64,000 bases of DNA from the NCBI GenBank assembly GCA_028829895.1, contig CM054180.1:112519135-112583134 (forward strand), given 5' to 3'. Positions 24,093 to 36,925 of the stretch are shown piece after piece. Source of the DNA: Sinotaia quadrata. Lineage: Eukaryota; Mollusca; Gastropoda; Architaenioglossa; Viviparidae. The position numbers and the translations under genes were made by a program. Numbering within the stretch: the stretch's first letter is position 1; each line of letters begins with the position of its first letter. The notes beneath the pieces were generated by a model. The model was not told the DNA's origin. It ran no database searches and saw only the letters and a list, made by a program, of their open reading frames with translations.

Positions 24093-24251
24093 CGATTTGC
24101 CGTGAATTGTTCCTCCTGATGGATATACACCGACAAAACTCTTTATTTCGAAGCTAGTTCCTGGTAACGTGATTAACAGTGGGTTCTCTTCACAAACACC
24201 AATTACTATGCAGTCGCCATACCATGGGGTGTTTGTCTTTTCCACTAATAT
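24093..24251 (-). CDS. TRIM-NHR gene 2, exon 3: NHR domain, middle part
   Basis: 53 codons, phase 0, from acceptor TTTGTGCAG|ATA to donor TCG|GTTAGT. ILVEKTNTPWYGDCIVIGV, then CEENPLLITLPGTSF and GVYPSGGTIHGKS. The W-x-G and I-G-V core of the NHR is intact. Reading straight on after the donor gives a long unspliced tail without NHR features. Confidence 0.8.
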
Positions 24252-24942
24252 CTGCACAAATGAAATTAAAATAATTAAATTAAAATGTTTACTGTGCCCA
24301 ATTCGTGAATATTTTATATTTTGAATAAACACATCTTATAAATACTTTGCTAGAGATATATTCACTTCAGTAATAACAAATTATGTACCTGTTTTGAAGT
24401 ATTGAAAGTAATACTATTATTTAGATGACGTAAATATGTTCTAAAGTCTTTAGACTTATTTTGCAATAGTGTCATTATGAACGAGACTTTGTTACATATT
24501 TAATGAGCTTCTTCTTTTTCTTATTCGTTTTCAAATAAAAAGAATGGTATTACACATTAACCAATGAAATATTGAAGGCAAGCAGATTGCATATTGCTTC
24601 TATTTCATTTAAGTTTTAACGCAGAATAATTTTGCTTTTGTATCAAACTACAAAATAAAATACGAACATAATGCAATCCAGTAATTTCATAAAGTTTTAT
24701 CAATGAAAGGAAATTAACACAAGACTTGCAAATCGAACACCAATAACGAAATCACATCACACATTTTACAACTGAAATTCTCGCATACAAGGCGTATGAC
24801 TGAAGTAAATTAATCCCTTAAAAGGAACAATCATATTTCCAAACTTACAAAACGTTTCTTAATATCATAATCATTATATTTCATAAAGCCCTTTATTCAT
24901 CAAAAATCAAAAGAGGCAAATACACGTAAATTTATGCGCAGG

Positions 24943-24944
<2 letters not shown>

Positions 24945-25002
<58 letters not shown>

Positions 25003-25018
25003 TATATATATATATATG
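24945..25018. repeat. CA/TA compound microsatellite
   Basis: (CA) to 24998, then (TA) to about 25017. Confidence 0.95.
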
Positions 25019-26032
25019 TGCATATGCTAAAAAAAGAAACGTTTTTAATTCCTCTTGTTTTGTCTCATTAGTCTTTTTTCTATGATTTCTCTCTTACATT
25101 TTTAGTTTAGTTTTAGAATGTGTTCTCCATTTGTCTTTATACTTTTACTTTAATCAACTCGCTCCACACAAGTTTATTTCTCTCTGTTTGTTTTTTCTGT
25201 CTCTGTCCCTTTCTCTCCATCTCTATCTGTCCCTTGCAGAGTCCTTTATACGGCAGATTTTGAAATTACCTCTTTATATCTGTTTGTATATGCTTACATT
25301 TCAGTAATTGTATCTCTGTAGTGATATCTAGTTTTACATGTCCGCTTTCTAATATTTCTGTATCTATATCTATTTATAGATCTCTCCAATGCTTTCTTCA
25401 TCGTTTTTAACATCTCAGATTTTCTCTTTGAAAGAGGACTGTCCGAAGTAAATACAGCACTAAAACGAACAATCATATTTTCAAGCTTTTCCTAATAATA
25501 AACATTATATCTCATGTTGTTATTGTTATGTCAAATCATAAAGTCGCACACACTCACACACATACACTTATAAATGTGCGTAACTGGAAGAGAAAAGTAT
25601 TAAATTTCTTCTCCTTGGACAATGCCATCAGAATGTCAGCTAGCTCGGCAGACTCTGAAATAAGCATTAACAGGAATCATTTTGAGTTCCACTTGTTCAT
25701 TTTCTCTCATCTGTCTATTATCTTTCATTTGCTCACTCATTCACTCTCTCTGTGTCTTAATTTTCACTTCAGTTTTAGAACCTTCCCTATATTTGTCTTG
25801 TTTATCCTCTTTGTCTCTCTAAGGAATTCGCACCGTACAATAAAAATTCGTACTCTCTCTCTCCTGGTTTTTTTTTGGGGGGAGTATATTTGTCTTTCTA
25901 CCCGCCTCTTTCCTTCGCTATCCACCCTATGCATAGTCCGTCTTTGTACACCGGTTTCTAAATGTGTCTCTTTATGTCTGTCTCGCTATGCTTTTATCTA
26001 TATAATGCTAGCATTATTTACATATTGACCCC

Positions 26033-26035
<3 letters not shown>

Positions 26036-26073
<38 letters not shown>

Positions 26074-26075
26074 GG

Positions 26076-26127
<52 letters not shown>
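26036..26127. repeat. CT/TA/GA compound microsatellite, self-complementary
   Basis: (CT)18, AGG, (TA)11, (GA)14. The CT and GA arms are complementary and the TA centre is palindromic, so the whole tract can fold into one hairpin. The other units have CT then TA without the GA arm. Confidence 0.95.
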
Positions 26128-26129
<2 letters not shown>

Positions 26130-26244
26130 CTTTTTTTGCTCCTCCCTTTTTCTGTCTGGTAATGTTCTGTATAATTCTTATTTCTTGGATATGTCTTTCC
26201 TTCCTTTGTTTCCCTTTTCTACACTTTACTGTGAATCTCTTTTG

Positions 26245-26309
26245 CAAAATGTTGAATGTCATTTAAATATCTAACATTTTAGGCATGTCAATAACAAAAT
26301 GTCGAATGT
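26245..26309. repeat. 50-bp minisatellite, 1.3 copies, unit 2
   Basis: Unexpanded state: a single TAACATTTTAGGCATGTCAA between two AACAAAATGT half-units. Confidence 0.75.
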
Positions 26310-26883
26310 CAACCCGTAGAATGACACTGGGACCATAACTCCCCATAGATGCCTACGCTCAGTCTCAGCAATTCTAGTCTCTAAAAATAACCAGAGTGAA
26401 GGAAACATGTTCCTCCACTTCAGCAGCCAATTTGTTGCAATGATTTCTTTTGTTTTGGTTACTGTAATACAGTACCGTCTGACGGCATTTTTTAACCTGA
26501 CACTGAACGTGTTAAATATCTACCATTTGGCATGTCAATAAAAATTGCACGAGTAGGAAATGTCTCAGATGATGTTTAATTAATTAATAGCTAGAAACAA
26601 GAGATTTTTCGGTGAAAAAATGTTTTTCTTTTCTAGTGAGAGGGTTGGTATCAACTGATCTTAATCAAAAGAACAAAAATAATTAACAACCAGTCACTTA
26701 AAATGTTATGGGCTAGTCACTGAGCTATGCATCCTTCACTGTATGTTCATGCACACTTGAAACAAGCAATTTTGATTATATATTTAAATTATACGCATTA
26801 CGTTCTTAAACCAATTAGTGCTTAGAATTTTCTGAATATCATTTTAAAAGCTGTTCTATTTTAATTAGCCAATCAGCAGTCAC

Positions 26884-27027
26884 CTCATACAGTTTGTTGG
26901 TAGACATTGGTTCTCTAGAAATCAACACTCGGTTTTCGTAAACATTAAGGTCTTTCACCTCTGCAGTCTGTCCGCTACTTGACAGTACTATGTTACTTCC
27001 GCAATTGTTGTGAAACATCCAGGGATT
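26884..27027 (-). CDS. TRIM-NHR gene 2, exon 2: NHR domain, first part
   Basis: 48 codons, phase 0, from acceptor TTACAG|AAT to donor GAG|GTGACT. NPWMFHNNCGSNIVLS, QTAEVKDLNVYENR, LISREPMSTNKLYE. Same frame and length as gene 1. The intron upstream of it carries the 968-bp extra segment and the antisense signal-peptide-like frame. Confidence 0.8.
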
Positions 27028-27317
27028 CTGTAATGATGACATTAAAATTGTTAAAACAATCCTAATTATATACTTGAATGAACATCCACTTTACAAAACC
27101 TCTGTTGTGAGATAAATTAAATAAAATTAATTCTTATAATTTCATTCTACGACAAATAATACTTCAAACATATGACGTGAATATTTTATTGTTAAGTATT
27201 ATGCATGAGTTTTAGTAGTCTGGAAGATAATCTGATTTACACAGAGATGCAGCAACTAAGAAACAACTTTTATTAAATCTGAAAAAACCAAGTCAAGTTA
27301 AACTACAAATTCTAACA

Positions 27318-27378
27318 ATGAAGCATCATTTGAAAATTGTTACTGTATTCTTGTTAGCCTTATCTATTTGTAGTAGAG
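27318..27378 (+). CDS. Antisense signal-peptide-like exon, unit 2 (donor destroyed)
   Basis: Same frame as in unit 1 with V for A at residue 8. The base after AGAG is A in place of G, so the splice donor reads ATAAAT and should not work. Read through, the frame continues DKSKI and stops, 25 residues in all. Unit 4 shares this change. Confidence 0.35.
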
Positions 27379-27715
27379 ATAAATCTAAAATTTAAGTGAT
27401 GTATTTCTTCTGCCACTTTATTAAGCAGGTCTTAAATAAAAGGGGAATGCATTTTTTCTTTAAGGAAATCTAGACTTTGATAAATTTTTACAAGAAATTA
27501 TTATTAATTTTCTTATTATATGTATGGAAAAATTTCTCTTCAATAATAAACTGTGTAGGCATTTCAGTAGTATACACAGTTGTACTAATACATTGTATTA
27601 TTTCATGTTCATTTTCTATTTTACGTAAATATTCTTGGATACTAGATCAAGTGTTTAACAGTCGAAAGTAACTAGTGTTGGTTGCACGATTCGAATTAAT
27701 CAATATCTACAGAGT

Positions 27716-28683
27716 ATTAGATTATGGGAGGTACCTGATAAACACGTGATCACTACGTTGTTTCCCAGGCAAACCTAATTATTTCTTATAGTTTAACTAA
27801 TTTAAAATAAGCAGTCGAAGAGATACTTTACTTAGAAATCGTGGGCTGTCTTTCGCCCAAATATCTTTACTAAATGAGGACCTTTGCTTTTTTCTTAGTT
27901 TTCTGCAATAATTCCAACAAAACGTGTATTTTTCAATTTAGTATTTTGTCCTTTTATTAACAAGGTTTGGAATTTCACAATTAAATGATTATTTATTTTC
28001 GTAATTGAACCATTGAATTTACTGCTATCAATAAATATATTAATTCATGACAACTTTCTTGTATGTGAAAACTGTTCTTATATGACTTCATTGTAGTTTA
28101 TTTGGATTTATAAAACTAACAGGTTTTAACAGTTCATTTCAATTTCAAATGTAAATGTGATTCCATAGTGTCATAAATGGTCAGTCATTATTCTTTTGGG
28201 CCTAATGACAATAATACCAAATTAATTTTACATGTAGAAACTGCAATGATAAAAATAAAATTATAGTAGCATAATTGTTTATAAATAATACAGCAACGTA
28301 GTGTTAACTCTTAATATTTTTATTTTACACACTTCGGATATTTTCTGTTAATAAAATAATTGAAAATTAAATTGTTGTATTAATATTTCACACTTTGAGT
28401 ATTATAAAGCCTCTATTAATAATATATACACTGAGAATTAAAATATTTCTATTAATAATATATAATTTGTGAATCAGAAAGCAACTATTAATCTGTGAGA
28501 AGCCACTGTGAATATTTTATAATCTGATACATAAATAGTTTTCACAATTAATGCATATTGTTCAGAAATAATATTTAGCGTTATTTAAGAATAAAAATCA
28601 AATGTAATTGTGACATTTCTGATTACGTGTAAAATTAAGATAAATAATTATCACAAACGTGGTGAGTTTTAATAATGTAACAT
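27716..28683. repeat. 968-bp segment present in units 2 and 4 only
   Basis: Unit 1 reads CAGAGT directly into GTATGATAAAAAC at about 6475, and unit 3 does the same at about 42633. Unit 2 carries 968 bp between these points, starting ATTAGATTATGGGAGG and ending AATAATGTAACAT. No target duplication or matching inverted ends are visible, so it may be a segment lost in units 1 and 3 and not a transposon. It is AT-rich with no convincing reading frame. Confidence 0.7.
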
Positions 28684-29469
28684 GTATGATAAAAACATAA
28701 ATTGATTACTATACTTTCATTAAAAGATAAATAATATTTTACTGAAAAATTATGCACCGTGGATAGCATAGATAATCTATAAAATGTCAAATTATCCAGA
28801 ATACAGTTGGAATTTTATCAAGCTTAAATTCAATAATGAATTATGACTTTATTAATTCCTTGCAGAAATATATTCACACATAGATTTATTGGAGGTGAAA
28901 TATTTTCTAATCTAATTTGTATTATGATGTATTACAATATCATGTAAAATATTGCAACAAAGGATAAATTCAAAAACATTTAACTTGTACCAAAACGCCA
29001 AAATAACCAAATGCATGATCAATTAATTTGTAATATATCGCAGAAATAACCAGATTTTATTAAAATATTTCATTTTTTAAATAAACATATCGTAAATCAT
29101 CTACCGATCCTTTATTCAAGTAAACAAATATGAATAAACTGTATTTGTTAAACACACTCTTTGACTCCCTGACTTTATTTGTCGGTATTTTTAACATTAA
29201 TATTTAATTATTACATTAGCCCTTAATTATAGATTTAAAGAAAAAGAGAAATTAAAATTGCAAATTAAAATAGATTAAATGGATCAATGTTTATGCCTTT
29301 GTGCGTCTGATACAGTTATGAATTTTATTTATAGTAAAAAGTTTACTTTAAAAAAAAGTAATCCATAATACATCGCATTGAATTCCTTATTCCAGTCAGA
29401 AACAACATCTTAGCAAATAAAAAAAACTAACTGAACTGCATAAATCGAATTAATAGATCATCTTATATA

Positions 29470-29625
29470 TGTTCATGGTCGGGGAAGTCTCGAGGATTAG
29501 GGTCCTATAGAGGACAGTTGTGTGTCCCGTCTCAATGCAGATTTCATCATCTTAGTACCATCCATCGCATTAATAATCGATCTTATCCCTTTCATACCCG
29601 GTGGTTTCATTCGGGACCCATGTAG
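29470..29625. other. GC-richer conserved block in the first intron, unit 2
   Basis: Counterpart of 7265-7435. The longer minus-strand frame stays open (M for V and M for L changes, G for R near the end). The overlapping second frame is broken by a TAG. Confidence 0.3.
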
Positions 29626-29727
29626 GAATAAAATGTAAATGTGGGTGAATGTGTGGGTGAAGGGATTGTGAAGTCAAATAATATGAGTAAATCAGTGAAA
29701 AGTATGTATTAAAGAATTAAAACATAC

Positions 29728-30825
29728 CTTTTCTGACCCAGTAGGAAAACTGAAAATCGGTTTTATCATTTTGTTTAATTCCTTCTCCACTTGTGATATC
29801 GATGTCATGTCAATTTCAAGCGTGACTTTTAGACAAGAATTTGTGTCTTGTGGCAGACTTGTGTCAAGGCCATTGACACGACTTTCAAGGTTTGTAACCA
29901 TAGCTACTAGTGAGTTGTCATTTGTCATCTGTAACACTCGCTTAATTAGTCCTTGGTGAGATGTCACTCTTACACGTTTATGAGACATTATGGACCTTTG
30001 TTTATGGACTGCAGCTTTCATTTTGTCGTTTTCTTCATTTACAAGTTTCTTCAGTCGTTTCCTACAGGTCTCCACCGACTTCAAAAGACTGTCGCACGTT
30101 TTATCTATTTCTGCAAGAGCAGCATTAGTACTTTTCTCAGACTTTAATAAACGCTCTTCTAAATCCGTTATGGCCTGGCTCAAGGAGGATTCTGCTGCAT
30201 TTAGTTTGCTTTCCATTTCCAGTAACGATTGTTTATATTTTCTAGACACCTCTGACACATATGTGACTTCCGAACATGTGCGGTGTTTTGCTGTAGCGCA
30301 CAGCTGACAGATGAGGACATTGTGATCCACACAGACGAGTTCTGCAGTTTTATCCGGGTGGACAGAGCAGGGTGCTTGACGACTTGCTGCCAGATGTTCT
30401 GGTGTCAGTGTCGCCAAGTCTTCTACTTTATGGGAACTTGTTGATGGAAGCTTTCTATGAACTTCAATGCAGACTTGACACAGTTTGACATTGCAGTGTA
30501 GACACAGTGATATCGCATCGGCGTTGTTGTGCACGTGACACACATGTTTTTCACTGAATATCTTCAGGCTCTCGACCATTGCAGACATGGCATAATCTGT
30601 AGGCAAAGAATCTACAAAGGCCTCACAGTTTTTAATATTATAATATTTGGGATCCACGATAGCACTACGACATAGTGGACACAACGGCTCTGTCTTCGTC
30701 TTCATCCAACTGACCAGACAATCACGACACAGAAGGTGTGCACAAGGAAGGATTTTAGGATCAGAATACTTTTCGTGACAAACAGGACAGTCCGTAATCT
30801 GCATTTCCTTGTCTGATGTCGCCAT
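29728..30825 (-). CDS. TRIM-NHR gene 2, exon 1: RING, two B-boxes, coiled coil
   Basis: 366 codons, phase 0, ending AAG|GTATGT, with the 5' UTR acceptor at 30834-30835, 8 bases before the ATG. It has the same domain order as gene 1 and all RING and B-box zinc ligands are present. It differs from gene 1 at 21 of 366 residues by direct alignment, including I10, A55, Y78, E85, L87, V118, S131, Q150, T160, D167, Q174 and S185. None of these is a zinc ligand. Exons 2-4 follow at 27027, 24251 and 23423 and all are intact, so this is the most complete gene model in the window together with gene 1. It is a probable cytosolic E3 ubiquitin ligase by family; the substrate is unknown. Confidence 0.9.
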
Positions 30826-30837
30826 CGTGATAACTGT

Positions 30838-33800
30838 GACAATAATTAGATGTTTGTAATATCAAGCATATCAAGTATTTCTTTTAGTGAACTGCAAATA
30901 AATAGCAAATACAGATTAAACTCTCTCAAGGTCTGGGAGTCTATGTGTGTCCCGTCTGTCTATCTATCTAGTTCTCTCCCTCGAACTCTCTCTCTATTTT
31001 TCGGATGACAGTTTAAGCCTTACAGAGGTATGCGAGAGTAACCGTCGAAGGTTGCTGAATAATACCTCTCAACATTTCATGGAAGCAAGAGTAAAATACG
31101 TGTCTACATTATATCGCTGAAATACAGAAAGAGAAAAATGGATGTCTGTAGTGTATAGTGAAACACAGAAAGAGTAAAATACATATCTAATCTTTTCAAG
31201 ATAAAGAATAGACATGAGGGAGACTGTGTGCATAAAAAAGATAATAAAATTAAATAACTTAAATATAATGTCCTCTCATATTACTTTTCTTTTCAATTTG
31301 GCATGTTATTCTAAATTTGTCAGTACAAACGTATAGCATCATAAATATTATAATTACTTTTGTATTTCATATAGCATATATTAATGTACGAAAACATCAG
31401 ATTATCAGAAACCTTTCAACTTTGTACAAAGTATTACATTGGTAAGTATAGAAAGAGTTAATGGTTAACTGTAAATAAGTCTGTACTGATGCACTTCAAC
31501 GGATATTAGATACTAGGGTGACCAGATTACACATAAAATTATGTCCGTGTACTTTATTTTGATACAATGTTAACATGTATTAAGAAGATATTTTTTAAAT
31601 AAACATTTCCGGAAAATTGCATGGTCTACGTACATTTTCATTTCAATTTAAATTACGGGCTTTGTTTTATCAGACTTAGACTACCTTAATCATAATTATG
31701 TTTCTTCTTTAATATAGTGCAAATGGTTAAAGATCACAATACTTAAGTATAATTTGAAATAATTTTTAATTAAATAAGTAGACTTATTATATTTTTACAT
31801 TTTAGACAAGGATATCAAATCTGATTTTTCTTACTACATTTGTATTTCCCTATCTATTTAGTTTAACTGGTATATCACTATCAAAGTAGAAATTCTTTTG
31901 ACTAGTACAGTTATATAGACCTAATAAGATACTCATTGTTGTAGCCAGCATATAATGGGAGCCTTTTCATTAAAATGGCACAGCAACTTTCTTTTAAAAT
32001 ATATAATTTTATTATATTTTAAATAAGTAGAAAATACTGTTATAAATGATATCGATTTCTTCTGAAATAATACTAATGTAGAATTCGCTCTAAATAACGA
32101 TTGTTTCATAAATAATATTAATAAAAACCTATTTGGTAGAGCTAACTCTGTAGCCTTTAATGCATAGTTAAAAAAAAGAACTATAATGTAGAGATAACTC
32201 TAAACTATAAAGCCTTCAATGCACAGATAAATAAAAACTATAATGTAGAAATATAGGCTGGATCGATTCGGTGTTTCAAATTACGACATGTATTGCACTT
32301 ACAGTGTAGAAATAATTTAAATTTTTTCCAAAATTTGTATAAATTACAAGTCTTAAGCTGATTGATTAAATGTTCTGCAACATAAGGATATCGATTTGCA
32401 TGTATAGGCCTACTGTTCATTGATGTTTAATGTCTGAACTGACAGGCCTGGTTATTTTTTCCCTTCTTGTTAGTTTCAATTGTGAATATAATTATATTTA
32501 TTGAATTATAGAGTCATTAAATTGGGGTATATATATATCTCGAAAAGCAGTCGATACCAAACGCGTAGTTACTATAGACGCTAGAATTCAAATGTATTTT
32601 CAAAATGGCGAACGTTTGGCGACAGTGCATTTGTTATTGTGTCTTCTCCACACGAAACGTGATTACAAAGTGCGCATTAACACAAAGCATATGGAATTAA
32701 ATAAAAGTATCAAATAAAAATGTATGACGTATCAAAATACAAATATATATGTAAATGTGTAACGCGGTCGGCTTGCGATAACGTCTAGTTTATCACGTAA
32801 ATGAATGTGTTCAATTGCTGACCTTGTTAAGCAGAATTTGAAACGGCGATTGCCACACAAGGGAAACCATTAGAAAACGAAAATAAGTAATATACAAATG
32901 AGTTGTTCCCCTTAGTGGAAGTCTTGTAAAATGTAAATAATGTGACTACTAGATACAACGCTATCCATAACTAGACACGAAATCTAAATTATCGTATAAA
33001 AATAACCGTTTTATTTTTACTTCCTGTTGATAAATATACATGTAACCATAATTAGTGATGCTAGTAATAGACCGAAATCGTAATTAATCGCCTAAACATC
33101 ATCGTGGCGCAAATGTGAAACCGAAAGTAAATAAACAAATATACTGAATAATTAGTTCTCTATGATCATTAACGAAAACTTAAAGTTGGACAGATATCGC
33201 ATACAATCAGTTGCTGCGTCCGATAGTGAATATAGCTGAATGATATTGTATTGAAAGTAACTTACATTTTTTTAATAGAACTCTGTTCATAAATATAATC
33301 GCTTGTCAGGAGATCGGGAACACAACAGCTACCTCGCAGTACACAATTATCCACGTGACATAGCACGTGATCTCTCTTATCCGGTGAGTATTCTTCCCAT
33401 TATGACTGACAAAGTAATGTGATACTATTAGTGACTGTTAGGTTTACGTATTTATTTATAGTCAGTGTGTTTGACTATGTGCGAAGAGAGAAGCAATTTA
33501 ATTTGTAAAGCATATGAAGAAAAATGTTGACTATTGATACATTAAAATTTAGGCTATACAAATTCCCTATATTCCATTAACAAAATAGTATATTTGAAAT
33601 AACAATTATTCAAAACATTTTCCCTACATTGAAGCTGTTTAATAACTGTGATCTGTAAAACATTCTAAGGGCTTCTACTTTCACTGTCAACTCAGAGAAT
33701 TGTGAAATAAGCAATATCTATGTGTCGCTGATATCCAGACTTGAATGTAGTAATGGCAAATAATACTTTCAAAATAGTATAATTGTCTTTAAAAACATAA

Positions 33801-34023
33801 AATAGTTTTTGATTCTATATTTGTATTCGTCTTTATGTTCCGTGTACTTATGTATGAAAGATGAAAGGTCAGTGTATGTATTATTACCGTAAAATCATTT
33901 TACGATTTAGGCTATGCACGTTAATTGATTTTTTTTTCAGACATAGACACATATACACGCAAATTACAGAAATAGAAGGGAGATTCAAAACCGATACAAC
34001 GCAAAAATCATATTAAACTAACG
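30838..34023. other. Upstream region of gene 2 up to the MITE, no coding exon seen
   Basis: Parallels 8634-11806 of unit 1. Contains the paired E-box segment listed separately; otherwise AT-rich with no supported frame. Confidence 0.4.
33262..33395. promoter_or_regulatory. Paired E-box segment, unit 2
   Basis: CACGTG at 33352-33357 and 33364-33369, then TATCCG|GTGAGT on the plus strand. Same spacing of 12 bp as in unit 1. The minus-strand donor-like site is altered by an inserted T-run (GTAAGT after AAAAAT). Confidence 0.3.
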
Positions 34024-34776
34024 TATGTATAGAACTGCTGTCTTTTTAGGAAACTTATAATAAATTAGAGTTAAAATTTCACATTGTATTTATACTAAAA
34101 TGTTACATATACTTTCACATATCGATTTTTTATCATTCAGTAATGTGTTAAGGATTGAATATTTACATAAATGATCAGCACTTTTGGCGAACAATACTGA
34201 AAATTGATGTGGTGCACCCATTGAATTATACAAAAGCAAGAACATTAAGAAAAAAAAAAAAAACTAAATGTACAGATCAGACACCCGTTGAGCAATGTAT
34301 CTTACAGGTCGTCAAAACGAGAACATAGCAAGTCAGTGAATGACAGGGAACGAAGCCACAAGATACACGTGTCCGCAGAAAGAAGAAACATATGTAAAAG
34401 TTAATATTAACGTTTCCTGATATTTACTGAAGATAATTATCTGTAAAATTACTTCGATGTGGAATTAAAAATCTGACGACGCCAGAAGTCATTCCTAATA
34501 GTGTATTGGTCAGTATGTAACACCTTTTTTTCACCTTTGTCTTTCCACCCTGAAAATGATTTACAGGCAACAGTTTATATATGTTTTTATGAAGTCAGTT
34601 GATAACAAATTATTATAAAAAGTGCTTAAAATTGTTTACCGGTTTAAAGGATGTTTGCAATACATATTCAGATGTAATATAAAAACAGCGTTGTTATTAA
34701 CATCCTTAACAGATTTTTGTGAAATTTTACCTCTAATTTATTATAAGTTTCCTTAAAAGACAGCAGTGCTATACAT
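34024..34776. mobile_element. MITE-like inverted-repeat element, unit 2 copy
   Basis: Orthologous position to the unit 1 element. The left end begins TATGTATAGAACTGCTGTC and the right end reads GACAGCAGTGCTATACAT. It has a few point changes in the inverted repeats and no coding capacity. Confidence 0.68.
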
Positions 34777-35964
34777 GTATTTATTTTGAAATAATAAGTG
34801 AATTAAACGCGTTACAATCGGTTATAAAAGAAATAATTTAATTGTATTTTAAAAGCAATAGTGCATTTTATTTTTAGTTCATTATTATTCTTAGAGTAAT
34901 GGGATATCATTTCGTTTGAAATGATAAAATATGATTATTATCACTTGGGCCTACAAATCTGGTGGTAACAGCATATGGAATTCTATTGCATTGAAACCAA
35001 GAAATTTAATCCAGAAGCACAACGTTCTACTGCAATGTGACAATGTATTATTTCCCTTATATCAATAATGGAAGACACGCTTTTTTAAAATAAAAAAAAA
35101 ACGGTCATCTCAACGTTGTCGCAAGCCACATGCTACGTAAACTATCCGTAAGATGGCGTACATTGCAACGAATGTAAAAATTATAACTCCGCGCCCCACA
35201 GTGTCTGCCGGAGGATCATTAATAAAATAAATTAAGATTTTCATCAGTTGTAATTAGTTAGAAAGAATAACTACTACAATTATAACTAATAATTATAATA
35301 ATCATTAGCTAAGTGGCGTAGGTGACAAATGTAAACTATCCAAGGGTCTTTAGTTGTCTTTCCCAGAGTTTGTATTTTACAGGCATTAAATGTATTTAAT
35401 CATAATAAAATCCAGCATAAAATGAAAGCAGAGTGAAGTTATTTGTCAACTGTATGAGTGTTATTTGGTATGATTTAGAGTTTTAAAAAAAATCTATTAG
35501 ATAAATCTCAAATAAAACTGGTACCCCCGTTTTTTCACGAAAATTGAAACATTTTCTAATCATAGTTTTCTATGTTGCCAATTCTTGTCAAAATTTTCTT
35601 TTTAATTTCAGGTTATTTCCTCTTCCCAAGAAGCCAATATTACACAGTAAATTTAATTTGGCAGTATATCTCCATAATAATGCTTATTTTGAAAACACTA
35701 TTATGATTTATTTTGTAGAAATATGTTAGGGTTATGAATTGTTTATTTATATTATAAAATAACCAAAAAACAATGCATCAAATTGTCATCATGATCAAGT
35801 AAGATGACAGAATTTTAGAGATGACAATAATGTCCAATCATGAGACATTAACTCTCACCTTTCAACCCTTTCACTTCTTTGTATATACTAATCGGTTTTC
35901 TGCCATTTATGTTACATTTGAGGTGAATGAAGTCGATGTAAATTGTAAGAAAGCATAATATACT

Positions 35965-36925
35965 TTCCAGCTTCATTTCAAATCACGTGATGTAAAGAAT
36001 AAATGCTATTACTGCCATTAAGCATACAACTTCTTTTCGTTTGAAGATTTCAAATCATGCACGTCTTCCTAATACCTAGAAACGTTCGCAAATATTCTTG
36101 TCCCAATTCACATGTTTACTTACAAATGTTCAACTGATTATCTCTGTTATTCTAGTACTATATTTACTTAAGGGTTCGTGCCATCCTACCTCAGCAGTTT
36201 ATTCATTTTGTAGTTTAGTTTCTAGTGAAACGTTTATATACTCTTTCAAGTAAATGTGAATTATTCAAACGAAAAAAATTAAGTCTTTCCATAAATATTT
36301 TCAATATTTTTCTTGCTTTAAACACGGGTACACACAGACACATACACTAGTACACACAAACACACGCTCGCATACAGAAATGAATTATGCAATGAAAAAT
36401 TTGCCCAAGATAGGAAAATAGACATAAAAGAGAATATATTTTACAAACTGTAAGCCAACAGTAGGATATAATTCAAAATGTAATTTTTATTTTGATTGAA
36501 ATGATTAAAAATTATTATTTGTCAAAGGAATTGTAATGATGTTTGAGTTTTCATAAAGATTATTATGAGTATTATGAACAGCTAGTTGTATCGTAAATTT
36601 CTTGCCGTTGAACTGAAGTCTAATGTAGTTCACTGGATAGATGATACAGGAAGAGTAGATACCTGCAAAAGTCGTGAAATAAATTCTACATATAACGACA
36701 GTTTATGTTTCACGAAAATTTGCATAGTTCTCAGATAAAAAATTAATTCCAAAAAATAATTCTAAATAATTTCAAATGAACGAAAACAAAAAACTATACA
36801 ATATATTGTTTAATCAAAACTCTTTATTCTTCTGTTGAGTCATATTGATCTTATTCAGATTCAAGTGTTCAATCATGTTCACAAACATTCATTAAAAATG
36901 TTCAATAGAACTTAATCATGTTCTG
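35965..36925. repeat. Internal block a, unit 2 (interrupted by solo LTR)
   Basis: Counterpart of 13765-14940, cut by the LTR at 36926 and resuming at 38233-38486. The plus-strand core frame has a stop (AGCTAG at about 36580) and lacks the second Cys (CKS). Block b is absent from this unit. Confidence 0.6.
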
